Shown one piece after another: positions 1-8,091 of a stretch of 39,119 nt of DNA (positions within the stretch are counted from its first letter, which is position 1; every line of letters begins with the position of its first letter). Position numbers and translations under genes: made by a program. The DNA lies in the NCBI GenBank assembly GCA_022820825.1, contig JAJEEU010000063.1:1-39119 (forward strand), written 5' to 3'. This DNA comes from Vicinamibacteria bacterium. GTDB lineage: Bacteria; Acidobacteriota; Vicinamibacteria; Vicinamibacterales; UBA8438. A model generated the notes under the pieces. That model made no database searches, had not been told where the DNA came from, and worked only from the letters and a program-made list of their open reading frames with translations.

Positions 1-351
1 GCGCTCGCCGTGGGCGCGGGGCTGGCCGCCGCGGCCGTGGCGCGGGCCCGCCTGCCGGCAACGGCGCCCGAGGCCTGGGCCTGGCCGCTGGCGGCGACCC
101 TGGTGCTGTTGCCGACCGTCTATCCGTGGTACCTCGTATGGCTGGTCCCGTTCCTGACAGGACTGCGCACCTGGCCCCTGATCGTCTGGACCCTCGCAGT
201 GTCGCTCACCTACATCGTGTGGGCCTCGCTCGCGGCCGGCGCCGGCTGGGTGCTGCCGGTCTGGGTGGAGCCGGTGGAGTACGGCCTGCTGGCCGCCGCG
301 CTGGCGGCCGCCTGGCTGGCCGGGCGTCGCGCTGAAACTTCCACGGCCTGA
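1..351 (+). CDS. C-terminal end of a multi-pass membrane glycosyltransferase (GT-C type), partial
   Basis: Only the last 116 codons are present and the frame is open from base 1, so the start lies outside the window. The fragment is almost entirely hydrophobic, with about four likely membrane helices. It carries the motif PTVYPWYLVWLVPFL. A Pro followed by WYLxWxxPF at a membrane interface is common near the C-terminus of GT87/DUF2029-like and related polyprenyl-phosphate-sugar-dependent GT-C glycosyltransferases, which add sugars on the outer face of the cytoplasmic membrane. The tail ends in Arg-rich residues, consistent with a cytoplasmic C-terminus. The next gene begins 33 bases downstream on the same strand. 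The family assignment rests on one motif and the hydrophobic pattern; another integral membrane protein with the same motif cannot be excluded. Confidence 0.55.
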   Translation, partial: ALAVGAGLAAAAVARARLPATAPEAWAWPLAATLVLLPTVYPWYLVWLVPFLTGLRTWPLIVWTLAVSLTYIVWASLAAGAGWVLPVWVEPVEYGLLAAALAAAWLAGRRAETSTA

Positions 352-384
352 GCCGCGTCCAAGCACGTACAATGGAGACACTGC

Positions 385-2913
385 ATGCCCACGTTCATCG
401 ACGACAGCACGCTGCTGCGCGCCCCGGCCTTCACGGTCCGGCGCAGCGGCGGTGAGACAGTGGCGCTCGACCCGGCGAAGCCGCACTGGGTGGCCAGCGA
501 CGACCGGGGTATCCGGCTCCTCGGCCAGTTCGACGGGCGCACCCCGTTCGCGCAGGTGGTCAGGGAATACGCCGACTGGTCGGGACTGGACGTCGCACGG
601 GCATGGCTCCACGCGGAGACGTTCGCCGCCGACGCCCTGCGGCACGGCTTTCTGTCGACGGACGGGGCCGCCCCGGCGCCCTATCTGGGCCGCGCGGCAT
701 ATCTGGAGACCGCCGAGCTGCACGAGCTGTGGGTGCAGGTGAACGATTTCTGCAACCTGGCGTGCGCGCACTGCCTCGTCTCGTCGGGACCGACACGGGA
801 CCAGGGACTGGCGACCGGGCGCATCCTGGACGCCATCGATCAGGCGGTGGCGCTCGGCGCGGCGCGGGTATTCTTCACCGGCGGCGAGCCGCTGGCCCGC
901 CCCGACATCCTGGACCTATGCCGGCACGTGATCGCAATGCACGCGCGCGAGCTGGTCATCCTTACCAACGGCACGCTGCTCAAGGGCAAGCGGCTCGCCG
1001 CGCTGGTCGAGCTGGCGGCGGTCGAGCTGCCGGGGCGCGACGGCCAGCCGCCGGCCGACAGTCTGCGGCTGCAGGTGAGCCTGGACGGGGCGACGGCGGA
1101 GGTGAACGATCCGGTGCGCGGCAAGGGCAGCTTCGCCGCCACGGTGGCCGGCATCGAAGCCGCCGTGGCCGCCGGGCTGCGTCCCACGCTGACGGCAACC
1201 ATCCTGAAGCACAACCTCGAGGATCTGGACAACATCGTGCGGCTTGCCGCCCGCCTCGGCGTCGGCAACGTGCACCTGATCTGGCCGCACCGCCGCGGCC
1301 GGGTGCTGCACGGACCGTTCTCGGAAGTGCCCACGCCGGACGAGATCCTGCGTGCGGTGCGCGGCGCGCGCCGCGCGGCCGGCGAGCTCGGCGTCTCCAT
1401 CGACAACGTCGACGAGTTCCGCCTGCGGCTCGACGGCGCACCGGGAGTGAAGAACGACCTCGCCGGCGCGGGGTGGAACAGCCTCTGCCTGTACACGGAC
1501 GGCTGGGTCTACCCGTCCGCGTCCACCGCCGGCGTTCCGGAGTTGCGCTGCGGCGACCTGGCCGCCGCGCCGCTGGCGGAGATCTGGCGGGAGAGCGACG
1601 TCTGCCGCGAGCTGCGCGAGGCCAGCGTGGAGAAGAAGCCGCTGTGCCGCTCCTGCGTGCTCAAGTTCCTGTGCGGCGGCGGCGACCTGGAGCACGGCTA
1701 CTGGACCTCGGCCGCCGAGGGCGGCGGACGGCGCGGCAGCTTCCTGGCGCACGACCCGTACTGCGACCTGTACAAGGGGCTCGCGGACGACGCGCTCGCG
1801 GACATGGCGCGCGAGGGGCGCGCGACGGTGCAGGCCCGCTCGGGGTTCGACCGGCCCGTGGTGTTCCGCGCCATGGGGGAGCACACCCTGCACGACGAGG
1901 ACGCCATCGTCCGCACGACCCACACGGCCTGCGTGCTCTCGGAAGAAGTGATCGAGCGGTCGCGCCTGACCGTGCGGGACTACTACGGCAAGGCCGCGGA
2001 GCAGCCGCAGGCCGACCTCTGCTGTCCGGTGCAGCCGGCGGCCGAAGACCTGGCGCACATTCCGCCGGAGGTGGTCGAGCGGTTCTACGGCTGCGGCAGC
2101 CCCGTGTCGGATGCGGCGCTGGTCCCCGGCGAGACGCTGGTCGACCTCGGCTCGGGCGCCGGCATCGACTGCTTCATCGCCGCCCGCAAGGTGGGGGCCG
2201 AAGGCCGCGTCTACGGCGTCGACATGACCGAACAGATGCTGGCCGTGGCGCGCGACAGCCAGCCGCGGGTGGCCGCGGCGCTCGGCTACGACGCCATCGA
2301 GTTCCGCAAGGGGTACCTGGAGCAGGTGCCGCTCGACGACGGGGTGGCCGACGTGGTGACGTCGAACTGCGTCGTCAACCTCTCGGCGGACAAGCCGCGC
2401 GTGCTGCGCGAGATCTGGCGCGTGCTGAAGGACCACGGCCGGACCGTCATCGCCGACGTCGTCGCCGACCGCGAGGTGCCGCCGAAGGTGCGCGCCGACG
2501 GCCGGCTGTGGGGCGAGTGCATCGCCGGGGCGCTGACCGAGGAGGCGTTCCTCAGCGCCCTGGAGCGGGCCGGGTTCCACGGCGTCGCCATCCTGAAGAA
2601 GACGCCGTGGCGCGAGGTCGAGGGTTGCCGGTTCTTCTCGGTGACCGTGCGCGGCTACAAGTTCGAGAAGAAGGCCGGCTGCCGCTTCGTCGGCCAGTAC
2701 GCCGTCTACCTGGGGCCGCAGAAGGCGGTCATGGACGAGGAAGGCCACCTCTTCCCGCGCGGAGTGCCGGTGGAGGTGTGCACCGACACGGCCGCCAGGC
2801 TGTCGCACCGGCCGTACGCCGGCGCTTTCGCCATCGTCGACGACCCGTCCGGCGCCGGCAAGGTCACGGCGGCCGACGGCGAAGACGGCGGCTGCGGCCC
2901 CGACTGCTGCTGA
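385..2913 (+). CDS. PqqD-like / radical SAM-SPASM / ArsM arsenite methyltransferase fusion
   Basis: This 842-aa protein joins two enzymes. Residues 1-95 look like a PqqD-type recognition domain. Residues 112-440 are a radical SAM core with the cluster motif CNLACAHC (C123, C127, C130), the SAM-binding FFTGGEP at 163-169 and a SPASM-like C-terminal cluster region (C368, C389, C421, C424, C430). Residues 520-820 match arsenite S-adenosylmethionine methyltransferase (ArsM). They contain motif I VDLGSGAGID (586-595), FYGCGSP, SNCVVNLSADK and GECIAGAL, so the four conserved ArsM cysteine sites (C546/C547, C570, C662, C712) are all present, and the chain ends in CGPDCC. ArsM methylates trivalent arsenic. 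What the radical SAM half does is unknown; an arsenic-linked or peptide-linked modification is inference. No ars regulator or transporter is nearby. The ATG start gives the N-terminal domain its full length. Confidence 0.85.
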   Translation: MPTFIDDSTLLRAPAFTVRRSGGETVALDPAKPHWVASDDRGIRLLGQFDGRTPFAQVVREYADWSGLDVARAWLHAETFAADALRHGFLSTDGAAPAPYLGRAAYLETAELHELWVQVNDFCNLACAHCLVSSGPTRDQGLATGRILDAIDQAVALGAARVFFTGGEPLARPDILDLCRHVIAMHARELVILTNGTLLKGKRLAALVELAAVELPGRDGQPPADSLRLQVSLDGATAEVNDPVRGKGSFAATVAGIEAAVAAGLRPTLTATILKHNLEDLDNIVRLAARLGVGNVHLIWPHRRGRVLHGPFSEVPTPDEILRAVRGARRAAGELGVSIDNVDEFRLRLDGAPGVKNDLAGAGWNSLCLYTDGWVYPSASTAGVPELRCGDLAAAPLAEIWRESDVCRELREASVEKKPLCRSCVLKFLCGGGDLEHGYWTSAAEGGGRRGSFLAHDPYCDLYKGLADDALADMAREGRATVQARSGFDRPVVFRAMGEHTLHDEDAIVRTTHTACVLSEEVIERSRLTVRDYYGKAAEQPQADLCCPVQPAAEDLAHIPPEVVERFYGCGSPVSDAALVPGETLVDLGSGAGIDCFIAARKVGAEGRVYGVDMTEQMLAVARDSQPRVAAALGYDAIEFRKGYLEQVPLDDGVADVVTSNCVVNLSADKPRVLREIWRVLKDHGRTVIADVVADREVPPKVRADGRLWGECIAGALTEEAFLSALERAGFHGVAILKKTPWREVEGCRFFSVTVRGYKFEKKAGCRFVGQYAVYLGPQKAVMDEEGHLFPRGVPVEVCTDTAARLSHRPYAGAFAIVDDPSGAGKVTAADGEDGGCGPDCC

Positions 2914-2970
2914 CGGACGGCCGTTCAGCGGCGTTGGCGCCCGTTCACCCCGCCGCTGCGCCCGCACGGC

Positions 2971-2994
2971 AAAAAAGTCTGGCAGTTCGCTGCC
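2971..2994 (-). terminator. Terminator-like hairpin with T6 tract, minus-strand orientation
   Basis: Read on the minus strand, a 5-bp GC-rich stem (GGCAG/CTGCC) with a 4-base CGAA loop is followed four bases later by six T residues. This is the form of an intrinsic terminator pointing left. No minus-strand gene is seen just to its right, so it would stop antisense transcription if real. Read on the plus strand it is a TTCG-tetraloop hairpin upstream of the Tes-like gene. Confidence 0.3.
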
Positions 2995-3065
2995 GACCCG
3001 GATATCCTTGCCCCTCATCGCTATTCAGGCCATAGTGCGCGAAATTTACGCAACGAGGGGTCAGC

Positions 3066-5216
3066 ATGCATAAGCCTGTGAAGTACGCCGAGAAGGCGCT
3101 GTCGTACGCGGCCGGCGGTGCATGGGTCGTCTATGACGCGGTAAACCGGTTCAGCCAGCGGCAGTCGTTCACGCCAGCCTGGTCGGACAAGCCGCTGCTC
3201 AAGTCGCACGAGAAGGTGAAGCCGCCGCTGGGCTGGCCGCGCGAGACCGACTCGCTGTGCCCGAAGTGCGTGCGCGAGGCGCGGCAGGAGATTCTCGACG
3301 GCAAGCGCGACTACAAGATCCTCCTGAACGAGAAGGTGGGGGAGATCAAGGCGCAGATCATCGAGCGCGACGGCGAGATCCTGATGGTCAAGGAGTGTCC
3401 CCTCCACGGGCGCTTCGAGGACGTCATGGCCATCGACACCGAGTTCTTCCAACACCTCGAGGATTCGTTCCCGGGCAGCGACATCCGGGCGCACAACGAC
3501 GAGAAGCTGCACAACCACGGCAGCAGCACCATCAAGTACGGACGCGGATCGGTGCTGACGATCGACCTGACCAACCGTTGCAACATGATGTGCGACCCCT
3601 GCTTCATGGATGCCAACCAGGTCGGGTTCGTGCACGAGCTGTCGTGGGACGACATCAAGACGCTGCTCGACAACGCGATCTCCATCAAGCCGAAGCGGCA
3701 GATGTCGGTGCAGTTCTCGGGCGGCGAGCCGACGATGTCGCCGTATTTCCTCGACGCCGTGCGCTACGCGCGCAAGGTGGGCTACAACAGCGTGCAGGCG
3801 GCCACGAACGGCATCGAGTTCGCCAAGAGCCTCGACTTCGCGAAGGCGGCGGCCGACGCCGGCCTGCGCTATGCCTACCTGCAGTTCGACGGCATCGGCA
3901 ACGCCGCCAACTCGCACCGTCTCGTAGGCAACCTGTTCGACGTGAAGCTGCAGGCCATCGAGCACCTGCACAAGGCGGGCGTCGACATCGTGCCCGTCAT
4001 CACCATCCTCAACGGCATCAACAACGAGCAGGTCGGTCGCGTCGTGCAGTTCGCGCTCGACAATCCGAAGACCATCAGCTTCCTGTCGTTTCAGCCGGTC
4101 TCGTTCACCGGCCGCGACGAGGAGATCACCGACGAGCGGCGCAAGGCGCAGCGCTACACGCTGTCGCACCTGGCGCACGACGTGAAGAACCAGACGGGCA
4201 TCGGCGAGCCGGCGCGCGACTGGTTCCCCATCTCGTTCATGGGCACGTTCACCGACTGGGCCGACCTGGTGCACGGCCCGCAGGCCGACTGGGGCCAGCT
4301 CAACTGCGGCTGCCACCCCAACTGCGGCGTCGGCATGGCCGTGATGATCGACAAGGAGACCAAGGAGGCCGTGCCGTTCACGGCGTTCGTCCGCGGCGAG
4401 CAACTGGCGAAGGACATCGCCAAGGTCAACGACGCCGCCGGCGGCCGTTTCCGCTCGGTGCTGGGGATGGCCCTGGCGCTGATGCGCAACTACGATCCGT
4501 TCCGCGCGCCGACGCACTTCCGGCTCGCCGACCTGCTGAAGAAGTTCGACAAGACGTTCGGCGCGACCGGCAAGGACTACGGCAGCGTGACGGGCGACCG
4601 CACGCACGACGACATCGCGAAGCGCCGCTCCGACCGCTGGAACTTCCTGTTCGTCGCCGGCATGTGGTTCCAGGACCTCTTCAACTACGACTTCCGGCGC
4701 ACCGAGCGCTGCATCATCCCGTACGCGACGCAGGAGGGCGAGATCTCCTTCTGCGCCTACAACACCGGGGTGGGCTGGCGGAACATCATCGAGAAGATGC
4801 ACATGACGGCCACGCTCACCAAGTGGTACGAAGAGCACGGCCGGCACGAGATCTTCGCCGGCGGCAAGCACGTCAACCTGTCCGACACGGACCACTCGCT
4901 GGTGCTCGATCCGGAAGCGGTGGCCGCCGGGGCGCAGACCGACCTCGACCAGCAGGGCATCGCCAAGAACGCGCGCCAGGAGAAGCTGGCGGCGCGCGCC
5001 GCGTCGAAGCAGGCCAACGGCAACGGTCAGCCCGCCAATGGCAACGGCAACGGCAACGGCAACGGCGCCAACGGAAACGGCAAGAGCGACGCCTACAACA
5101 AGCAGATGGCGGCGCTCTACCGCCAGCACGTCCTCAAGGAGGAGCAGCCCCCGGTCGTGCAGATCCAGGGCCTCAAGGGCTCCGGCAAGAAGGACACGCC
5201 CGTCGGCGCCAACTAG
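3066..5216 (+). CDS. Tes-like radical SAM protein (tetraether / membrane-spanning lipid synthase family candidate)
   Basis: The 716-aa protein has the architecture of the MJ0619/Tes branch of radical SAM enzymes. An N-terminal metal or cluster site is CPKC (C65, C68) followed by CPLHG (C111, H114). The radical SAM motif is CNMMCDPC (C172, C176, C179), with FSGGEPT at 217-223. A Cys-rich segment (C414, C416, C420) and the C-terminal signature RRTERCIIPY...ISFCAYN (C549, C563) follow. Archaeal Tes couples the ends of lipid chains to make membrane-spanning tetraethers, and bacterial relatives are linked to membrane-spanning fatty acids such as iso-diabolic acid in Acidobacteria. The tail (651-673) is an Asn-Gly repeat. 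A good ribosome site, GAGGGG at 3055-3060, fixes the ATG. Membership of the wider family is well supported; the exact substrate is inferred, and a pterin-methylating MJ0619-like role is the main alternative. Confidence 0.7.
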   Translation: MHKPVKYAEKALSYAAGGAWVVYDAVNRFSQRQSFTPAWSDKPLLKSHEKVKPPLGWPRETDSLCPKCVREARQEILDGKRDYKILLNEKVGEIKAQIIERDGEILMVKECPLHGRFEDVMAIDTEFFQHLEDSFPGSDIRAHNDEKLHNHGSSTIKYGRGSVLTIDLTNRCNMMCDPCFMDANQVGFVHELSWDDIKTLLDNAISIKPKRQMSVQFSGGEPTMSPYFLDAVRYARKVGYNSVQAATNGIEFAKSLDFAKAAADAGLRYAYLQFDGIGNAANSHRLVGNLFDVKLQAIEHLHKAGVDIVPVITILNGINNEQVGRVVQFALDNPKTISFLSFQPVSFTGRDEEITDERRKAQRYTLSHLAHDVKNQTGIGEPARDWFPISFMGTFTDWADLVHGPQADWGQLNCGCHPNCGVGMAVMIDKETKEAVPFTAFVRGEQLAKDIAKVNDAAGGRFRSVLGMALALMRNYDPFRAPTHFRLADLLKKFDKTFGATGKDYGSVTGDRTHDDIAKRRSDRWNFLFVAGMWFQDLFNYDFRRTERCIIPYATQEGEISFCAYNTGVGWRNIIEKMHMTATLTKWYEEHGRHEIFAGGKHVNLSDTDHSLVLDPEAVAAGAQTDLDQQGIAKNARQEKLAARAASKQANGNGQPANGNGNGNGNGANGNGKSDAYNKQMAALYRQHVLKEEQPPVVQIQGLKGSGKKDTPVGAN

Positions 5217-5270
5217 CTCCGGCCGCCGGCTACGTCTACCACAAGCTGCACCTGCGCACCGGGCCCGGCG

Positions 5271-5555
5271 TTGATTCGCAGCTTCGCGGATGGCTGGACC
5301 GAGCGGTTGTTTCAGCGGCAGCGTGTTCGGAGGTTCTCCGCCGAGCTGCAGAGGCTTGCTCTTCGTCGCCTGGTGTATCTGGACGCCGCGGAGCAACTTG
5401 CCGATCTTCGGCTGCCGCCCGGAAACCGCCTGGAACGGCTGCGCGGGGATCGTGCGGGACAATATAGTATTCGTATCAACGACCAGTGGCGGATCTGCTT
5501 CCGCTGGGTGGCTGGCGATGCCCACGATGTGGAAATCACCGACTATCACCGGTAG
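5271..5555 (+). CDS. higB: HigB-type toxin, RelE/ParE superfamily ribonuclease
   Basis: This is a 94-aa basic protein of the usual HigB length. It begins MIRSFADGWTE, the common HigB N-terminus, and ends with the signature INDQWRICFRW followed by VEITDYHR. HigB toxins cleave mRNA at the translating ribosome and are silenced by the HigA antitoxin encoded directly downstream. The start is TTG at 5271; no other start codon keeps the conserved MIRSF beginning. The gene lies 54 bases after the Tes-like gene and five bases before higA, in the toxin-first order typical of higBA. Confidence 0.9.
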   Translation: MIRSFADGWTERLFQRQRVRRFSAELQRLALRRLVYLDAAEQLADLRLPPGNRLERLRGDRAGQYSIRINDQWRICFRWVAGDAHDVEITDYHR

Positions 5556-5560
5556 GCGTC

Positions 5561-5902
5561 ATGCCTGAGCGATTGCCGCCGATTCATCCGGGTGAAGTCT
5601 TGCAGAACGATTTCCTGAATCCTCTGCAGATTTCGCAGCACCGGCTGGCCAAGGACATCAGCGTCCCTGCCCGTCGCATCAACGAGATAGTGCACGGGAG
5701 ACGTGCGATCACGGCGGACACGGCGCTGAGGCTCGCTCGCTACTTTGGATCGTCGGAGCGGCTGTGGCTGAATTTGCAGGCACGCTACGATCTGGAGGTG
5801 GAGAGAGAGCGGCTTGGCGATCGTCTCGATGTTGAGGTTACGGTCCGGACCGGCCGACGATCTGTGGCCACGGCATCGAACCTGTCCTCCGAGAGCGCAT
5901 AG
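5561..5902 (+). CDS. higA: HigA-type antitoxin with Xre-family helix-turn-helix
   Basis: The 113-aa protein begins with PPIHPGEVLQNDFLNPL, the hallmark of HigA, followed by a helix-turn-helix (LAKDISVPARRINEIVHGRR) and the RYFGSSERLWLNLQARYDL segment that closes the domain. The frame is open further upstream, but the ATG at 5561 gives the standard HigA N-terminus and sits five bases after the higB stop. HigA binds HigB and represses its own operon. The last 20 or so residues are not conserved. The pair probably came as a cassette between the Tes-like gene and the YjbQ-like gene. Confidence 0.9.
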   Translation: MPERLPPIHPGEVLQNDFLNPLQISQHRLAKDISVPARRINEIVHGRRAITADTALRLARYFGSSERLWLNLQARYDLEVERERLGDRLDVEVTVRTGRRSVATASNLSSESA

Positions 5903-5928
5903 GTCCCGCGGGAAGACGGGAGTCGACG

Positions 5929-7026
5929 GTGATTCTGGTCAATCGACATACCCACGCCGGTAAGGGTCCGTTCCATGCGACGCTGCGGATCAAGCCGGCG
6001 TCGCGGGTCGACCTGATCGACGTGCGGGGCAAGCTGCGCGAGGAGTTCGGGTCCGACTTCACGCGCTACCCGAAGGCCTTCTACATTTCGGACCACACCA
6101 CGGCGGGTTATCTGGACCAGCGCCTGGCGAAGGTGCTGGAGCACGACAGCTCCAACATTCAGGACTACCTGCAGGTGTTCCTCAAGCTGTTTCCGCCCGA
6201 CGCCGACTACCGCCACGACAAGCTGCACCTCCGCACGGAGCTGTCGGAGCAGCAGCGCGCCGTCGAGCCCCGCAACGCCGACTCGCACCTCGCGTTCATG
6301 GGCAGCGGCCTGCGCAGCGCCGCGTCGTACGAGCTGCGCGGCGAGGAGCCGGTGTGGTTCGTGGAGCTGGACGGGGTGCACGTCGGAGGCACCCGCCACC
6401 GGCGCACCACGGTGATCGCCTATACCGGTGAGGAGGATGTCGCGCGGATGCAGGTCACGCTGCCGGCGTCACCGCGCTCCATCGATGCCCAGAACCTGCG
6501 CGATCCGGCCCTCGGACTGATCGGGCAACTGGAAGGGCTGGCCCGCGAGCACCGCGTGGCGTTCGGCCGGTTCGAAATCTCCCTGCCCCTGGAGGAGCGC
6601 AACGCCGGCCTCACGGTCAACGAGTACGAGACCCTGCTCATGACGCACGACCTGCGCGACGTGCTGCGCGACCCGCTGCGCTTCGCGGCGCAGATCGGCA
6701 GGGAAGCGCTCCAGGCGCCCCGCGCCATACCGGCCAAGGTCCTCAACTACGCGCAGTACGACGTGGTCCAGGTATTCAACAAGGTCATGGACCAGGTAGG
6801 CGCGCGCCGCTCGCTGGTCGAGCGGGTGGTCAACCGCGCGCTGGCGCTCCCCGTTTCCCACTTCCTGCGGATGAAGCGCGCCATCAGTCTCCCCATCCTG
6901 GACCGGAAGGGCGAAGGCGTGGGCGAGATCGGCTGGGGTACCTACCAGAGCCCCATCCTGGTCCAGTGGAAGGGCGCCGGCGGCAAGACGCGCGTGCTCA
7001 ACGTGCGGCTGGTGCGGTTCGTATAG
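5929..7026 (+). CDS. YjbQ/UPF0047-like protein with a long C-terminal extension
   Basis: The first 165 residues of this 365-aa protein resemble the UPF0047/YjbQ fold: HTTA at 56-59, then HDKLHLRT, NADSH at 116-120, a small Gly/Ser loop and an ELDGVHVGGTRHRRT strand where YjbQ proteins have an E-x-DGPR-x-R motif. YjbQ has been described as a secondary thiamine-phosphate synthase and is normally about 140 aa. The remaining 200 residues here have no domain I recognise; they include a helical stretch and end in a beta-rich tail. The start is GTG at 5929, 26 bases after higA. No thiamine genes are nearby, so the biochemical role is uncertain. Confidence 0.55.
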   Translation: MILVNRHTHAGKGPFHATLRIKPASRVDLIDVRGKLREEFGSDFTRYPKAFYISDHTTAGYLDQRLAKVLEHDSSNIQDYLQVFLKLFPPDADYRHDKLHLRTELSEQQRAVEPRNADSHLAFMGSGLRSAASYELRGEEPVWFVELDGVHVGGTRHRRTTVIAYTGEEDVARMQVTLPASPRSIDAQNLRDPALGLIGQLEGLAREHRVAFGRFEISLPLEERNAGLTVNEYETLLMTHDLRDVLRDPLRFAAQIGREALQAPRAIPAKVLNYAQYDVVQVFNKVMDQVGARRSLVERVVNRALALPVSHFLRMKRAISLPILDRKGEGVGEIGWGTYQSPILVQWKGAGGKTRVLNVRLVRFV

Positions 7027-7042
7027 CCGGTCGCGCGCGGGA

Positions 7043-8062
7043 CTAGCCGCCCCGCGTGTGCATCTCGAGGTGCGGCGACTGCCGCAGCGTCTCCACCGGA
7101 ATGAGCGGCCGGCGGTCCGCCGCCGCGGCGCGCAGCTCGGCGCCGCGGTCGTCGCGCGCCGTCCACACCGACTCGATCAGCCGGCGCAGCACCGCGGGCG
7201 AGGCTCCGTCCCGCAGCGGATCGCGCAGGTTCGTGCCGGCCAGCGCGTACAGGCAGAGGTACCACATGCCGTCGGCCGTCAACCGGCTGCGGTCGCAGGT
7301 GCTGCAGAACGGCGCGGTGGTGGAGGAAATGATGCCGAACGTCGTGCCGTCGGCGAGCCGGAAGCGGTCTGCCGGCGCGGACGTCTGCTCGTCGATCGGC
7401 TCCACCGTTCCGTAGCGCGCGGCGATGGCGCGCAAAATGTCGTCGCGAGAGACGACGTCGGCGAGCGACCAGCGCGTGGCTCCGCCCACGTCCATGTACT
7501 CGATGAAGCGCACCTCGGCGCCGAGCGTCCGGCCGTGCTCCAGGATGTCGAGCAGCTCGTCGTCGTTCATCCCGCGGATGACGACGGTGTCGATCTTGAG
7601 GGTGTCGAACCGCGCGGCGGCCGCGGTGAGGCCCGCCAGCACGGCGTCGAGCGCGTCGATGCGGGTCAGCTCCCGGAAGCGGCCGGGGCGCAGCGTGTCC
7701 AGACTCACCGTGATGCGGGGCAGCCCGGCCGCGCGCAAGGCAGCCGCCTGGTCGGCGAGCAGCAGGCCGTTGGTGGTCAGCGCCAGGTCGCGGATGGCCG
7801 GCCGCGCGGCCAGCATGCGGATCAGGTTCGGCAGGTCCGTGCGCAGCAGCGGCTCGCCGCCGGTCAGCCGCACGCGGTCCACGCCGAGGCCGGTGAACAC
7901 GTCGGCCAGGGCGCAGATCTCCTCGAACGCCAGGATGTCGGTGCGCGGCAACCAGACGTACTCAGGCTCCGGCATGCAGTACTGGCAGCGCAGGTTGCAG
8001 CGGTCCGTGACGGAGATGCGGAGGCTGCCGAGCGGCCTGCCGCGACGGTCGAGCGTCGCCAT
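7043..8062 (-). CDS. moaA: GTP 3',8-cyclase MoaA (molybdenum cofactor biosynthesis)
   Basis: This 339-aa protein carries both MoaA iron-sulfur clusters. The radical SAM motif CNLRCQYC (C22, C26, C29) is preceded by LRISVTDR, and the C-terminal substrate-binding cluster is CSTC plus C270 (C253, C256, C270). LTGGEPLLR and TTNGLLL are the expected SAM and GTP contacts, and the chain ends in the conserved Gly-Gly that enters the active site. MoaA turns GTP into 3',8-cyclo-7,8-dihydro-GTP, the first step to molybdopterin. The gene stands alone on the minus strand and no other moa or mog gene is in the window. The ATG start gives the usual family length. Confidence 0.96.
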   Translation of the reverse strand: MATLDRRGRPLGSLRISVTDRCNLRCQYCMPEPEYVWLPRTDILAFEEICALADVFTGLGVDRVRLTGGEPLLRTDLPNLIRMLAARPAIRDLALTTNGLLLADQAAALRAAGLPRITVSLDTLRPGRFRELTRIDALDAVLAGLTAAAARFDTLKIDTVVIRGMNDDELLDILEHGRTLGAEVRFIEYMDVGGATRWSLADVVSRDDILRAIAARYGTVEPIDEQTSAPADRFRLADGTTFGIISSTTAPFCSTCDRSRLTADGMWYLCLYALAGTNLRDPLRDGASPAVLRRLIESVWTARDDRGAELRAAAADRRPLIPVETLRQSPHLEMHTRGG

Positions 8063-8071
8063 CTGCGCTCC

Positions 8072-8080
8072 ATTATCTCA
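8072..8080 (-). promoter_or_regulatory. Possible extended -10 element for moaA
   Basis: On the minus strand, TGA-GATAAT fits an extended -10 (TGn-TATAAT) with one mismatch in the hexamer. It lies 9 bases before the moaA ATG, which would give a very short or leaderless transcript. No -35 was seen. Confidence 0.33.
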
Positions 8081-8091
8081 GCTTTCTTAGA

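Noticed and set aside
2926-2958. Hairpin with 8-bp arms after the ArsM fusion as its terminator
   Set aside because: The loop is 17 bases and no T tract follows on the plus strand.
916-3018. Long open frames antisense to the ArsM fusion, and similar ones opposite aspS (9320-11272), brxC (11492-13579) and the recO-aldolase region (31282-33276)
   Set aside because: They are typical shadows in very GC-rich DNA: Arg/Ala/Pro-rich or His/Val-rich translations with no known domain, each opposite a clear gene.
385-5216. An arsenolipid pathway made of the ArsM fusion and the Tes-like enzyme
   Set aside because: The genes are neighbours only; a 152-base gap and no other lipid or arsenic genes give no support.
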